Source: Anthopleura xanthogrammica
Lineage: Eukaryota > Cnidaria > Anthozoa > Actiniaria > Actiniidae
DNA: 64,000 nucleotides
NCBI GenBank assembly: GCA_964019055.1
Contig: OZ025208.1
Location: forward strand, 18,121,212-18,185,211
Reading direction: 5' to 3'
The notes under the pieces are model-generated. The model saw only the letters and a list, made by a program, of their open reading frames with translations, was not told the origin of the DNA and did not search any database. The stretch's first letter is position 1. Each line of letters begins with the position of its first letter. Positions 46,901-57,150 of the stretch are shown here, one piece after another. The translations under genes were made by a program, and so were the position numbers.

Positions 46901-49900
46901 CGATCATTGTCATTACCACTATCAACATCACCACCACGATCATTGTCATCACCACTATCAACATCACCACCACGATCATTGTCATCACCACTATCAACAT
47001 CACCACCACGATCATTGTCATTACCACTATCAACATCACCACCACGATCATTGTCATCACCACTATCAACATCACCACCACGATCATTGTCATCACCACT
47101 ATCAACATCACCACCACGATCGTCATTACCACTATCAACATCACCACCACGATCATTGTCATTACCACTATCAACATCACCACCACGATCATTGTCATTA
47201 CCACTATCAACATCACCACCACGATCATTGTCATTACCACTATCAACATCACCACCGCGATCATTCTCATTACCACTATCAACATCACCACCACGATCAT
47301 TGTCATTACCACTATCAACATCACCACCGCGATCATTGTCATTACCACTATCAACATCACCACCGCGATCATTGTCATTACCACTATCAACATCACCACC
47401 ACGATCATTGTCATTACCACTATCAACATCACCACCGCGATCATTGTCATTACCACTATCAACATCACCACCACGATCATTGTCATTACCACTATCAACA
47501 TCACCACCGCGATCATTGTCATTACCACTATCAACATCACCACCACGATCATTGTCATTACCACTATCAACATCATCACCACGATCATTGTCATTACCAC
47601 TATCAACATCACCACCACGATCATTGTCATTACCACTATCAACATCACCACCACGATCATTGTCATTACCACTATCAACATCACCACCACGATCATTGTC
47701 ATTACCACTATCAACATCACCACCACGATCATTGTCATTGCCACTATCAACATCATCACCACGATCATTGTCATTACCACTATCAACATCACCACCACGA
47801 TCATTGTCATTACCAGTATCAACATCACCACCGCGATCATTGTCATTACCACTATCAACATCACCACCACGATCATTGTCATTACCACTATCAACATCAC
47901 CACCACGATCATTGTCATCACCACTATCAACATCACCACCACGATCATTGTCATCACCACTATCAACATCACCACCACGATCATTGTCATTACCACTATC
48001 AACATCACCACCACGATCATTGTCATCACCACTATCAACATCACCACCACGATCATTGTCATCACCACTATCAACATCACCACCACGATCGTCATTACCA
48101 CTATCAACATCACCACCACGATCATTGTCATTACCACTATCAACATCACCACCACGATCATTGTCATTACCACTATCAACATCACCACCACGATCATTGT
48201 CATTACCACTATCAACATCACCACCGCGATCATTCTCATTACCACTATAAACATCACCACCACGATCATTGTCATTACCACTATCAACATCACCACCGCG
48301 ATCATTGTCATTACCACTATCAACATCACCACCGCGATCATTGTCATTACCACTATCAACATCACCACCACGATCATTGTCATTACCACTATCAACATCA
48401 CCACCACGATCATTGTCATTACCACTATCAACATCACCACCACGATCATTGTCATTACCACTATCAACATCACCACCACGATCATTGTCATTACCACTAT
48501 CAACATCACCACCACGATCATTGTCATTACCACTATCAACATCATCACCACGATCATTGTCATCACCACTATCAACATCATCACCACGATCATTGTCATT
48601 ACCACTATCAACATCACCACCACGATCATTGTCATTACCACTATCAACATCACCACCACGATCATTGTCATTACCACTATCAACATCACCACCACGATCA
48701 TTGTCATTACCACTATCAACATCACCACCACGATCGTCATTACCACTATCAACATCACCACCACGATCATTGTCATTACCACTATCAACATCACCACCGC
48801 GATCATTGTCATTACCAATATCAACATCACCACCACGATCATTGTCATTACCACTATCAACATCACCACCACGATCATTGTCATTACCACTATCAACATC
48901 ATCACCACGATCATTGTCATTACCACTATCAACATCACCACCACGATCATTGTCATTACCACTATCAACATCACCACCACGATCGTCATTACCACTATCA
49001 ACATCACCACCACGATCATTGTCATTACCACTATCAACATCACCACCACGATCATTGTCATTACCACTATCAACATCACCACCACGATCATTGTCATTAC
49101 CACTATCAACATCACCACCGCGATCATTGTCATTACCACTATCAACATCACCACCACGATCATTGTCATTACCACTATCAACATCACCACCGCGATCATT
49201 GTCATTACCACTATCAACATCACCACCACGATCATTGTCATTACCACTATCAACATCACCACCGCGATCATTGTCATTACCACTATCAACATCACCACCA
49301 CGATCATTGTCATTACCACTATCAACATCACCACCGCGATCATTGTCATTACCACTATCAACATCACCACCGCGATCATTGTCATTACCACTATCAACAT
49401 CACCACCACGATCATTGTCATTACCACTATCAACACCACCACCGCGATCATTGTCATTACCACTATCAACATCACCACCGCGATCATTGTCATTACCACT
49501 ATCAACAACACCACCGCGATCATTGTCATTACCACTATCAACATCACCACCGCGATCATTGTCATTACCACTATCAACATCACCACCGCGATCATTGTCA
49601 TTACCACTATCAACATCACCACCACGATCATTGTCATTACCACTATCAACATCACCACCACGATCATTGTCATTACCACTATCAACATCACCACCGCGAT
49701 CATTGTCATTACCACTATCAACATCATCACCACGATCATTGTCATTACCACTATCAACATCACCACCGCGATCATTGTCATTACCACTATCAACATCACC
49801 ACCACGATCATTGTCATTACCACTATCAACATCATCACCACGATCATTGTCTTCACCAATATCAACATCACCACCACGATCATTGTCATTACCACTATCA

Positions 49901-51420
49901 ACATCACCACCACGATCATTGTCATTACCACTATCAACATCACCACCGCGATCATTGTCATTACCACTATCAACATCACCACCACGATCATTGTCATAAC
50001 CACTATCAACATCACCACCGCGATCATTGTCATTACCACTATCAACATCACCACCACGATCATTGTCATTACCACTATCAACATCACCACCACGATCATT
50101 GTCATTACCACTATCAACATCATCACCACGATCATTGTCATTACCACTATCAACATCACCACCACGATCATTGTCATTACCACTATCAACATCACCACCA
50201 CGATCGTCATTACCACTATCAACATCACCACCACGATCATTGTCATTACCACTATCAACATCACCACCACGATCATTGTCATTACCACTATCAACATCAC
50301 CACCACGATCATTGTCATTACCACTATCAACATCACCACCGCGATCATTGTCATTACCACTATCAACATCACCACCACGATCATTGTCATTACCACTATC
50401 AACATCACCACCACGATCATTGTCATTACCACTATCAACATCACCACCACGATCATTGTCATTACCACTATCAACATCATCACCACGATCATTGTCTTCA
50501 CCACTATCAACATCATCACCACGATCATTGTCATTACCACTATCAACATCACCACCACGATCATTGTCATTATAACTATCAACATCACCACCACGATCAT
50601 TGTCATTACCACTATCAACATCACCACCACGATCATTGTCATTACCGCTATCAACATCACCACCACGATCATTGTCATTACCACTATCAACATCATCACC
50701 ACGATCATTGTCATTACCACTATCAACATCACCACCACGATCATTGTCATTACCACTATCAACATCACCACCACGATCATTGTCATTACCACTATCAACA
50801 TCACCACCACGATCATTGTCATTACCACTATCAACATCACCACCACGATCATTGTCATTATCTTCAATATACAATATTAAACCGCCCTCACTAAAACGTT
50901 CAGTTTAGCGGGCCAAACGTCTGCGCCTGCGATAGTTTTGAAAGCGCTCGCGCAACTTGAAAATGGTCTATTGTCCAAGGTGTTATAAAAGGTCTCTATC
51001 ATTACAAGCTCACCTTTCGTGTCTCTCAGATGCAAAGGCACAGCTATCTTTCAAGATGGCGCAGGGAACAATGAAAGGGACTATCAAAAACAGTTTAGAC
51101 ATGATACATGACGTTCTCGATCAATATTCATTTTACTAAATTCTCATTTATAGACATTTATTGATTATTGGTAATGAACGCATGCTGTCCAGTAATGACT
51201 TGTGGAGGAATGTAATCGAAGAATGCAGAGGTAAGCAAACCCCAACCATACCCCAATTAAACTGCCTCTCCTTTTCAATGTTTGTTCCTAATACGGTATG
51301 ATGGAACTAAGCGGTTTCCTTCTTAACTTTAGTTTGTATGTTTCTGATACAGCTCAACCAGGTGGTATGGTTTTAGAGAAGAATTTCAAGAGTTCTTGGC
51401 AAAAAGGCAAGATAAACTAG
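30896..51420 (+). CDS. ZGRF1: ZGRF1 helicase (GRF zinc finger, SF1), complete core
   Basis: DNA-repair helicase; the human protein stimulates RAD51 and unwinds recombination intermediates in crosslink repair in the nucleus. It starts MSSKEYKVLYTHQKTKK, matching the family's VLYTHQK start. Forty-two exons join in phase to about 1177 residues, much shorter than human (about 2100) because the disordered middle is reduced. Order: N-terminal DUF2439 domain, Ser-rich linker with SQILALF, the VIIPITFQNCHHYQ and EHLNIMLFELAQ segment, GRF zinc finger, then a UPF1-like superfamily 1 helicase. Exons between the domains are 32585-32656, 32777-32888, 34136-34629, 34775-34864, 34937-35072, 35273-35365 and 35450-35485. 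Those between finger and motif I are 39330-39435, 39518-39632, 39716-39747, 39948-40062, 40393-40504, 40583-40627 and 40712-40784. The last are 51154-51230 and 51353-51420. Other exons are listed under the domain entries. Introns carry seven large repeats. Confidence 0.95.
31934..32295. mobile_element. Probable MITE with CTGTTACAC termini, ZGRF1 intron 5
   Basis: The left end GGCCCTGTTACACCATGCAA and the right end, CTTGTTACACTGTGCAA on the other strand, are inverted. Internal ACAGTGTAAC and TTGCAATTT words repeat. Non-coding, about 360 bp. Confidence 0.5.
32925..33820. repeat. 48-bp minisatellite, ZGRF1 intron 7
   Basis: About 18 copies of a 48-bp unit containing CCCTCATCCATGTCCTT and TTCCCTATGTGTTTCCCAC, with variants at the ACTCACCCC / GACTCAGCC positions. 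The unit is divisible by three and stop-free in all three plus frames, which produces long chance ORFs. It is bounded by exon 7 (ends 32888) and exon 8 (starts 34136). Confidence 0.95.
35625..37445. mobile_element. 1.8-kb near-perfect palindrome flanked by TTAA (foldback element)
   Basis: Arms 35629-36483 and 36587-37441 are 855 bp each and almost identical in inverted orientation. The ~103-bp loop is a CTTTT-rich pyrimidine stretch. TTAA sits exactly at both ends (35625-35628 and 37442-37445). The tip GGTGGCTCGACCC resembles the GGTRG tips of the elements at 740 and 15014. There is no transposase; each arm carries the same 63-codon chance ORF. It lies in ZGRF1 intron 12 (35486-37457), ending 12 bp before exon 13. 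Confidence 0.95.
37458..39081 (+). other. ZGRF1: ZGRF1 GRF-type zinc finger exons
   Basis: Exons 37458-37501, 38550-38597, 38812-38928 and 39007-39081, preceded by SCPHG at the end of exon 12 (35450-35485). Read together: CPHG, VKKEGPNK, GKLFYCCPGTNKSQCKFFKW. Zinc ligands Cys, His, Cys and Cys are present. The triad that names the family is GKLF rather than GRxF. The 33-bp array interrupts the finger between PNK and GKLFY. Confidence 0.9.
37515..38510. repeat. 33-bp minisatellite, ZGRF1 intron 13
   Basis: About 30 copies of a 33-bp unit built from CCTCTGTACTACATCC and ATACTACCACACCC, with C/T and TTA/ATA variants. It starts only about 15 bp after the exon 13 donor, so nearly the whole intron is array. 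One frame is open for 345 codons as a by-product. Confidence 0.96.
40269..40443 (+). repeat. Tandem duplication of a 3' splice site and exon start (ZGRF1 exon 21)
   Basis: About 85 bp containing the intron end and first ~50 nt of exon 21 occurs twice (40269-40352 and 40360-40443) with few differences. The second copy leads into the complete exon (40393-40504). The first copy also has an ACAG acceptor, but its frame meets TGA right after the shared part. Confidence 0.85.
41594..42060. repeat. GAT-rich higher-order array, ZGRF1 intron 26
   Basis: Blocks of (GATGAT)n, TGTAATAATGATGGT and GATGGAGATGATGG repeat in an ordered pattern, with a longer super-unit of about 120 bp seen three times. Open His-, Ser- and Met-rich frames are by-products. 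It ends about 20 bp before exon 27. Confidence 0.95.
42446..42992 (+). repeat. 67-bp tandem array containing the exon 28 splice acceptor
   Basis: About eight copies of a ~67-bp unit with GTACAAAGGAATATTTGTGG, AATCACGTGATATATTAT, CAG or TAG, and AGAGACTTGACCGAGTG. The last copy runs into exon 28, whose first 15 nt (from 42977, AGACTTGACCGAGTG) are part of the unit. A diverged half-copy lies at 42150-42195, separated by an inverted GGAGATAGG/CCTATCTCC element. Confidence 0.95.
45137..45645. repeat. 62-bp tandem array, ZGRF1 intron 39
   Basis: Eight copies of a ~62-bp unit: GTTCATGGGGTGTGGTACAA, CCTACTTGGGAAAGG, TCTTCCAAGCAGA. It starts about 20 bp after the exon 39 donor (45117). The later copies share CTTAGGAAAGG and ACACCC variants, a gradient expected of local duplication. 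Confidence 0.95.
46230..50865. repeat. 4.6-kb 36-bp minisatellite, ZGRF1 intron 40
   Basis: About 128 copies of a 36-bp unit (ATCAACATCACCACCACG, ATCATTGTCATTACCACT) with C/G, ACC/ATC and ATT/ATC variants and several 33-bp copies lacking an ATT. A block of variants is repeated with an offset of 969 bp (33-bp copies at 47119 and 48088), so a higher-order duplication has occurred. A perfect 10-bp inverted repeat brackets the array (GTATATTGAA 46182-46191; TTCAATATAC 50863-50872). Frames stay open for up to 1591 codons on both strands because 36 and 33 are multiples of three. Confidence 0.97.
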
Positions 51421-51745
51421 AACTTTTGTTTTGGAATTGCTTGCATGTTTTCTTTCCTTACTATTGATGCATTGTGATACGGTCTTGATATCTAGAAATA
51501 GAATGCTTATTTGTTGCTCTCTACTTATAATAACTTGGTCAGTGGCTCTGGAACAAAAGTAGCCCCTGTCAAAATTTCTCATATTTCTTTTCACATACAA
51601 CTGCAAAATTGGACTTGATAATCAGTGTTGAGCATCCAATGCTTATCATTATGGTCAGATGGATGCACCTTGATCATAGTACCCAACACTGGAAGAACCA
51701 CTCGTTTCAATCCTGTTTCCAAGTTGACAATTTATATTATTTTAG

Positions 51746-52330
51746 ATAATATCGATCCTCCTTCGCCGTCAACCCATACTGACCACCAGTATCCTGTGAC
51801 TAATATGACAGACGTTCCAAAAAGCTATTATGGTGACGTTTTGTCTCCATCAACTGATAAGGAAATCCAAGACAGTTGTTCGCAGTCAACTTTCGATTTC
51901 TTCCTTGAATCTCCATCTGCTGATGATGATGATGTTGAAATGGTAATACCCGAGCTTTCATCGACTGAGAATAGCAATACTGGTATTACGAATGGCATAC
52001 AAAGCCTGTCACAGGAGACTAGCATACCTCGATCTCTGTAGAAATAATGCTAGTAGCCCATCAATGTCTTTGTCTGTCAGTTCAAATAAAGATGACTTGG
52101 CTGCAAAGTCTTTGGCATGTGACAGCAGCGGCAGTGAAGAGTTTGAGCTCCAAATGATTTCTGGTGTCAAAAGTGGCAGCACATGTACATTAGAAGACAA
52201 TCTCTTAGCTGGCTTGAAGTTCTCTCTGAAAAACAATGGCGAACAGACGGATTATATTACTTCGTCTCCCGAAACTATTCATGAATATATAGACGATGAC
52301 TTGCCATGTTTTGATGTGTTCACAGTATAG
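51746..52330 (+). CDS. Possible spliced C-terminal tail of ZGRF1 (two offset frames)
   Basis: An acceptor at 51744-51745 opens a Ser/Asp-rich frame (DNIDPPSPSTHTDHQY) that runs to 52041; an offset frame (NNASSPSMSLSVSS to CFDVFTV) runs to 52330. Exon 42 contains a GC donor at 51407 (AAAAAG|GCAAG). GC-AG splicing there would skip the stop at 51418 and enter the first frame exactly in phase. Moving to the second frame needs a +1 shift, for example a 40-bp intron 51983-52022 (GT..AG), a frameshift or an assembly error. The first frame includes QSTFDFF, faintly PIP-box-like. If not coding, this is 3' UTR. No homologue is recognised. Confidence 0.4.
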
Positions 52331-52437
52331 TTGCTAATCGTTGTTGACTTTGTAAAGTCAATTTCGTTTTGTACGTAAAGATTTTTGTATTAAAAATACT
52401 TCTCCTTAAACGATTATGAGAGCTTTGTAATCACCTG

Positions 52438-52443
52438 AATAAA
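52438..52443 (+). terminator. Probable poly(A) signal of ZGRF1
   Basis: AATAAA lies 108 bp after the end of the tail frame, with another AATAAA about 10 bp on. It places 51421-52440 within the ZGRF1 transcript. Confidence 0.6.
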
Positions 52444-52507
52444 TAACTTAATAAAATATTTCATGTCTTGTTTATTGTCTGATCAAAACAAGTGGATCTA
52501 TAGAAAG

Positions 52508-52730
52508 AGAACAAAGGGAGGGGATGAGAAGGGTGAGGTGACGTGGTTAATACTAATATTAGAACAGAGAATAGAACAGAGACCGGAACACTTAGAGAAT
52601 AGAACAGCGATTGGAACAGAATAGAAGAGAACAAAGGGAGGGGATGAAATAGGTGAGGTGAGGTGGTTAATACTAATATTAGAACAGAGAATAGAACACT
52701 GAGAGAATAGAACAGAATAGAACATCAATC
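52508..52730. repeat. Two-copy tandem duplication (~120 bp)
   Basis: ACAAAGGGAGGGGATGA followed by GTGGTTAATACTAATATTAG and AGAATAGAACA occurs twice in direct orientation with small differences, with smaller AGAATAGAACA repeats inside. Confidence 0.85.
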
Positions 52731-52867
52731 TTCAAACAATCTTTATTACCACAAATAAATCAGAATTATCAGAAGTACGAAATTATAAATAACAGATAGC
52801 TATATTGAGAGCTCATCAACATCCATTACATAACGTTACATCCAGCGTTACGCAACGAAGTTACAGT

Positions 52868-53052
52868 TACAGTGCAAATCGAAAAACCGTGGGCACCTAG
52901 AAATATTTCAAGAATGTTTCTTAACCAATCAGAAGCGTTATTGTTATCTTTCCATTATCTTGTGGTTAGAGAGTTATTTCTGATTGGCCAAAGAACAATA
53001 GAACATTTCTGGAATATTTATAGGTGCCCACGGTTTTTCGATTCCCACTGTA
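52868..53052. mobile_element. 181-bp near-palindromic MITE with TA target duplication
   Basis: The element 52870-53050 starts CAGTG and ends CACTG. Both arms contain AATCGAAAAACCGTGGGCAC (inverted at the right), and similarity continues through CCAATCAGAA. TA lies on each side (52868-52869 and 53051-53052), as in Tc1/mariner-type MITEs. Confidence 0.8.
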
Positions 53053-53699
53053 ATATACAAACACGTATACACAGGCCCCAAATATCCAACATTCAGTGAT
53101 ACTTGTAAATTTTAACACTAAAATTGGGCCACCTTCTCCTCGGCTGAACCCCATCCCCCCTTTACATAACGATAGAAAACGTAATTATAAGTCATTACAA
53201 TAACTTGACCAAGTTAAAATGTTTCAATCCAGATGAAACTTTGAGACACTAGTTCATATAATGAAAAAACGATCATGAAATTTTAAAAAAATCTATCTCG
53301 CGGTTTTTGAAATATCAAAGAAAAGCGCTAAAACTACGATATTAGGTACTCAGTAAAAGAACGTTCTTTGTTCTCCTATAAAAAATCTCAAAAATGCAAA
53401 GGAGAAACTCCTTAAAACTTCCAAGGTTTCATATTAAAGGAAAATTCCTAAACCAAACTAAACAAATTATGGATACACCGTATACACACGCAAAATCTCG
53501 GATTCAAAATGTTTTTACGATTTACTCAAAATCGGTCAGATGAAATTTTCTAGTCCTTAAATATTTTGTTTGCCATACACCATAGTTTAACAGAATAGGT
53601 TTGTTTTTTTTAGGTACCGTCGTAATCGCTCAGAATTTAGGCTTAGCTGAATTCAAATATTCTTGTTTATCGCAGCTATCTTAGTTATCATATATCCCT

Positions 53700-54530
53700 G
53701 CTGTGTGTTATATCAAAAGTGTTGAATCGCTGCATCTTCTACCACGTAATACACCATCTAAGTACCATCATAACTAAACATTCAACATGGATTCTTGAAA
53801 GGTCGCTCAACGGTTACAGTTCAGTGCTTACATTCTATCATAAAGTTGGACAACACCTTGACATGGGTGTGCAAACAGACATTGTATTCCTAGATCTAGC
53901 AAAGGCTTTTGAATATGGTCTCCCACGAAAGGTTAGTATTAAACTGACAACGTTCTACACTGGTTCAAGAACCATCTATATGATCACTACCAGCGATGTG
54001 TAGTTCAAGGTCGTTACCTCAAGTAGTCTTCCAGTAACATCTGGAGTTCCTCAAGGCAGTATCCTGAGACCGCTATTGTTTCTGATTTATGTAAATGATC
54101 TCCCATCAGTAGTGGACAAAACCATTGCTCTGTTTGCAGATGCCTCTAAGTACTGTAGTTCAATCAAGAACATCGAAGACTGCCGTTCCTTACAGGAGGA
54201 TCTGAACAACCTCCAGTCTTGGAGTCAGGATTGGAGGCTTCGATTTAATACAACGAAATGTGAAGTTCTAACAGTCACGCGGAATAGAACCCCTCAAGTA
54301 TTTGACTATAAGATCGGATTAGACAATCTAACTCGAACCTCAGCCCAAAAAGACCTGGGTGTCACGGTGAACAAGAATCTGAAGTGGAACACTCGCATCA
54401 ACCAAGTAACAGCTAAATGCTATAGGATGTTAGCTTTCTTGAGAAGACATAGCCGGCTGCCAGTACTGAAGTTCTAACAGTCACGCGGAACAGAACCCCA
54501 CAAGTATTTGACTTGTATATACAAGTGTTC
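53700..54530 (+). pseudogene. LINE reverse-transcriptase relic
   Basis: Broken RT domain: LTFYHKVGQHLDMGVQTDIV, FLDLAKAF (first catalytic motif), then after frameshifts and an in-frame TAG, SGVPQGSILRPLLFLIYVND, then FADASKYCSS, DWRLRFNTTKCEVLTV and KDLGVTVNKNLKW. The catalytic FADD is FADA, so the second Asp is lost. A 44-bp piece of the coding region (54262-54306) is repeated at 54470-54512, just after the frame ends. Non-functional. Confidence 0.85.
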
Positions 54531-55590
54531 CCTATTGTATAGCGCTGGAACTAGCAGGCATTTCATTTTGTCAGAAACATTGAGCCAGGTAACCCACTTC
54601 TTCCCCTTATACACAACCGTGTTGTGAAATCCACCACTCATTTGGCATTGCGATCAGGGAAGCACGCGCATCCCATGATCAGCCGAACGGAATGATTTGC
54701 TAACTTCGTTACTGTAAAGTACCAGCCGTAGCTTATGTGTCCCTTATATGTCTGATTATATGAATATATGTGAAATTCCCAAAAAATCAGTGTTTTATAG
54801 ATTAAAATGCAAACATTTCAGAAAACTGTTCGATATACACATAGGAAGGCCTCAAATTATGATAACTAGAAAAGTTCAAGAATTAATAAATCATGTTTTG
54901 TAGAAGAAAGTCGTTTTTTCTTTCTAGTTTTCGCCAAACAATTTGAGCTGGAGCTTTGAATGTTCTTACCTGTTTTCTTCCGTGGTTTTCTCAAAAATAA
55001 ATTCAAAACCACATCTACAATATATAGAAAACAGCTAACAATAGCTTTAAAGCAAATTTCTTTCCGTTCAGCAAAAACAAAACAGCGAGTAGGAGGCTCG
55101 TTTCTTGTTTAAAAATAGTTAGGGAGCATTCATTTTTTAGGAGGGGGGCCGGAGGAATTAGGGGGGGGTCATTAAAAAATTACTAGATAAAAAGGGGGGT
55201 CACATTTTTTTTGAATGTTGAACCAGGGGGGTCATGAATAAGATGAAAAAGTCAAAAAGGTATATTTTTTAGTTTTTTTCTGGAGGGGGGGGCTAGAAAT
55301 TTTTTATATTTGGAAGTGGGGGGAGGGGGGTTATCGAAATATTCAATTCCTTACCATGGGGGCTAGCATTTTTTTCTATTTGATTCCTCTAATTCCTCCT
55401 AAAGGCTAAGGGCTCGTGCAATAATAATTCAAGGCTCGTGCAATTACAAGAACTTTCAAAACATTACTCGTACCTATTAAATTCCAAATTGTACTCGAGG
55501 TCGTGCGATTTCCTATACTAATTGTACTCCCCTCGACCCATCAGAATCGAGAAATTTTGTTGAGTGTACAAATTCCAAAATAGTCGTAAA
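54531..55590. other. Gene-free stretch with G-rich patches and repeat fragments
   Basis: No exon is recognised. 55140-55380 holds several GGGGGGTCA-type words and G-runs. 55425-55570 is a relative of the 2265-2710 repeat. Confidence 0.5.
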
Positions 55591-55599
55591 CAGAACCCA

Positions 55600-57150
55600 T
55601 TTTCCAAGGGGACCAAAAAAGCCCAAAAAGTACTATATTTTCAAAGGGACCAAAAAGTCTGATGAAAAAAAAAACTTTTTTCATTAGGGTCCAAATTGTC
55701 CCAAAAAGTGGGACAATTTTGAATCTTTTGGTTGCTTTGAAAAACTGGGACTATCTATCACCATTTAGAAGCGTTTATTCCAAAATAGTCCTAAACAGAA
55801 CCCATTTTTGAAACGGTCAAAAAAATCCAAAAAAGGCACATATTTTCAAAGAAACCAAAAAATATGGAAAAAAAACCTTTTTCAAAGGGTTCGAATGGTC
55901 ACAAAATGTAGGACAATACTCCCGTTTTGAGTTCTCTTTTACGCTGTGTTAGCCTCAATTGTGCGTAAATTATGCAGAAATTTAGATAAAACTCGTGAAA
56001 TTTCAAAGTATTTTTATTGTCTTCTTTACACACAGATCTCTTGAATTACCACGGGCTGTTACTGAATAAAAGAATATATTACACGGTTTTGAGGCTAACA
56101 CAGCGTAAAAGAGAATTCGAAACGAGAGTATTTTGAACCTTTTGTATGCTTTTATAAATTGGGACTGCTTAGTACCATTTAGAACTGTTTATTCCAAAAT
56201 TGTCCTAAACAGAACCCATTTTTGAAGCGGTCAAAAAAATCCAAAAACAGTCATATATTTTCAAAAGGTCAAAAAAGTCTGACAAAAAAAAAAACATTTT
56301 TCCAAAGGGTCCAAATTGTCCCAAAAAGTAGGACAATTTCGAACCATTCGTATGCTTCGATAAATTGGGACTGTTTAATACCATTTAAGAGTGTTTATTC
56401 TAAAATTGTCCTAAAAAGAACGCATATTTCAAGCGGTCCAAAAAATTCCAAAAAAAGTTACATATTATCAAAGAAACCAAAAAATCTGACAAAAAAAAAA
56501 CATTTTTCAAAGGGTCCAAATGGTCCCAAAAAGTGGGACAATTTCAACACTTTTGGTTGCTTTGAAAAATTGGGACTGTTTAGTACTATTTAGGAGTGTT
56601 TATTCTAAAATTGTCCTAAAAAGAACCCATTTTTCAAGCGGTCCAAAAAATTCCAAAAAAGGCACATATTTTCAAAGAAACCAAAATATCAGGCAAAAAA
56701 AAACATTTTTCAAAGGGTTCGAATGGTCACAAAAAGTGGGACAATTTAAACACTTTTGGTTGCTTTGATCAATTAGGACGGTTTAGTACTATTTAGGAGT
56801 GTTTATTCCAAAATTTTCCTAAAAAGAACCCATTTTTCAAGCGGTCCAAAAAATTAAAAAAAAGTGACATATTTTCAAAGGAACTAAAAAATCTGGCAAA
56901 AGTAAAACATTTTTCAAAAAGTTCGAATGGTCCCAAAAAGTGGGACAATTTAAACACTTTTGGTTGCTTTTATAAATTGGGACTGTTTAGTAATATTTAG
57001 GTGTGTTTATTCCAAAATTGTCCTAAAAAGAAATTGTTCTAAACCAAACCCATTTTTCAAGCGGCCCAAAAAATCCAAAAAAAGTCAGATATTTTCAAAG
57101 TGTCCAAAAAGTCTGAAAAAAATTTTTTTCAAAGGGTCAATAAAGCAACA
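55600..57150. repeat. ~205-bp satellite, about seven copies
   Basis: Repeats of a unit containing CCCAAAAAGTGGGACAATTT, GGGACTGTTTAGTA, GTGTTTATTCCAAAAT and TCCTAAAAAGAACCCATTTT. Spacings between GGGACAATTT words are about 208, 204 and 201 bp. One unit is interrupted by the MITE at 55919-56128. Lys/Phe-rich chance ORFs run through it. Confidence 0.93.
55917..56130. mobile_element. 210-bp MITE inserted in the satellite, TA duplication
   Basis: Inverted termini of about 40 bp (CTCCCGTTTTGAGTTCTCTT at the left; CTCTCGTTTCGAATTCTCTT when the right end is reverse-complemented) share TTTTACGCTGTGTTAGCC further in. TA flanks both sides (55917-55918 and 56129-56130), and the interrupted satellite phrase GGACAAT..TTGAACC continues across it. 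Confidence 0.85.

Noticed and set aside
46230..50865. CRISPR array
   Set aside because: The period of 36 bp is typical of CRISPR repeats, but the units are contiguous with no unique spacers and the setting is a eukaryotic intron.
46092..50908. Open reading frames of up to 1591 codons on both strands, including an acidic Asp/Gly-rich repeat protein resembling calcium-binding repeats
   Set aside because: The 36/33-bp units are multiples of three and stop-free, so several frames on both strands are open together. The region is an intron between two perfectly phased ZGRF1 exons.
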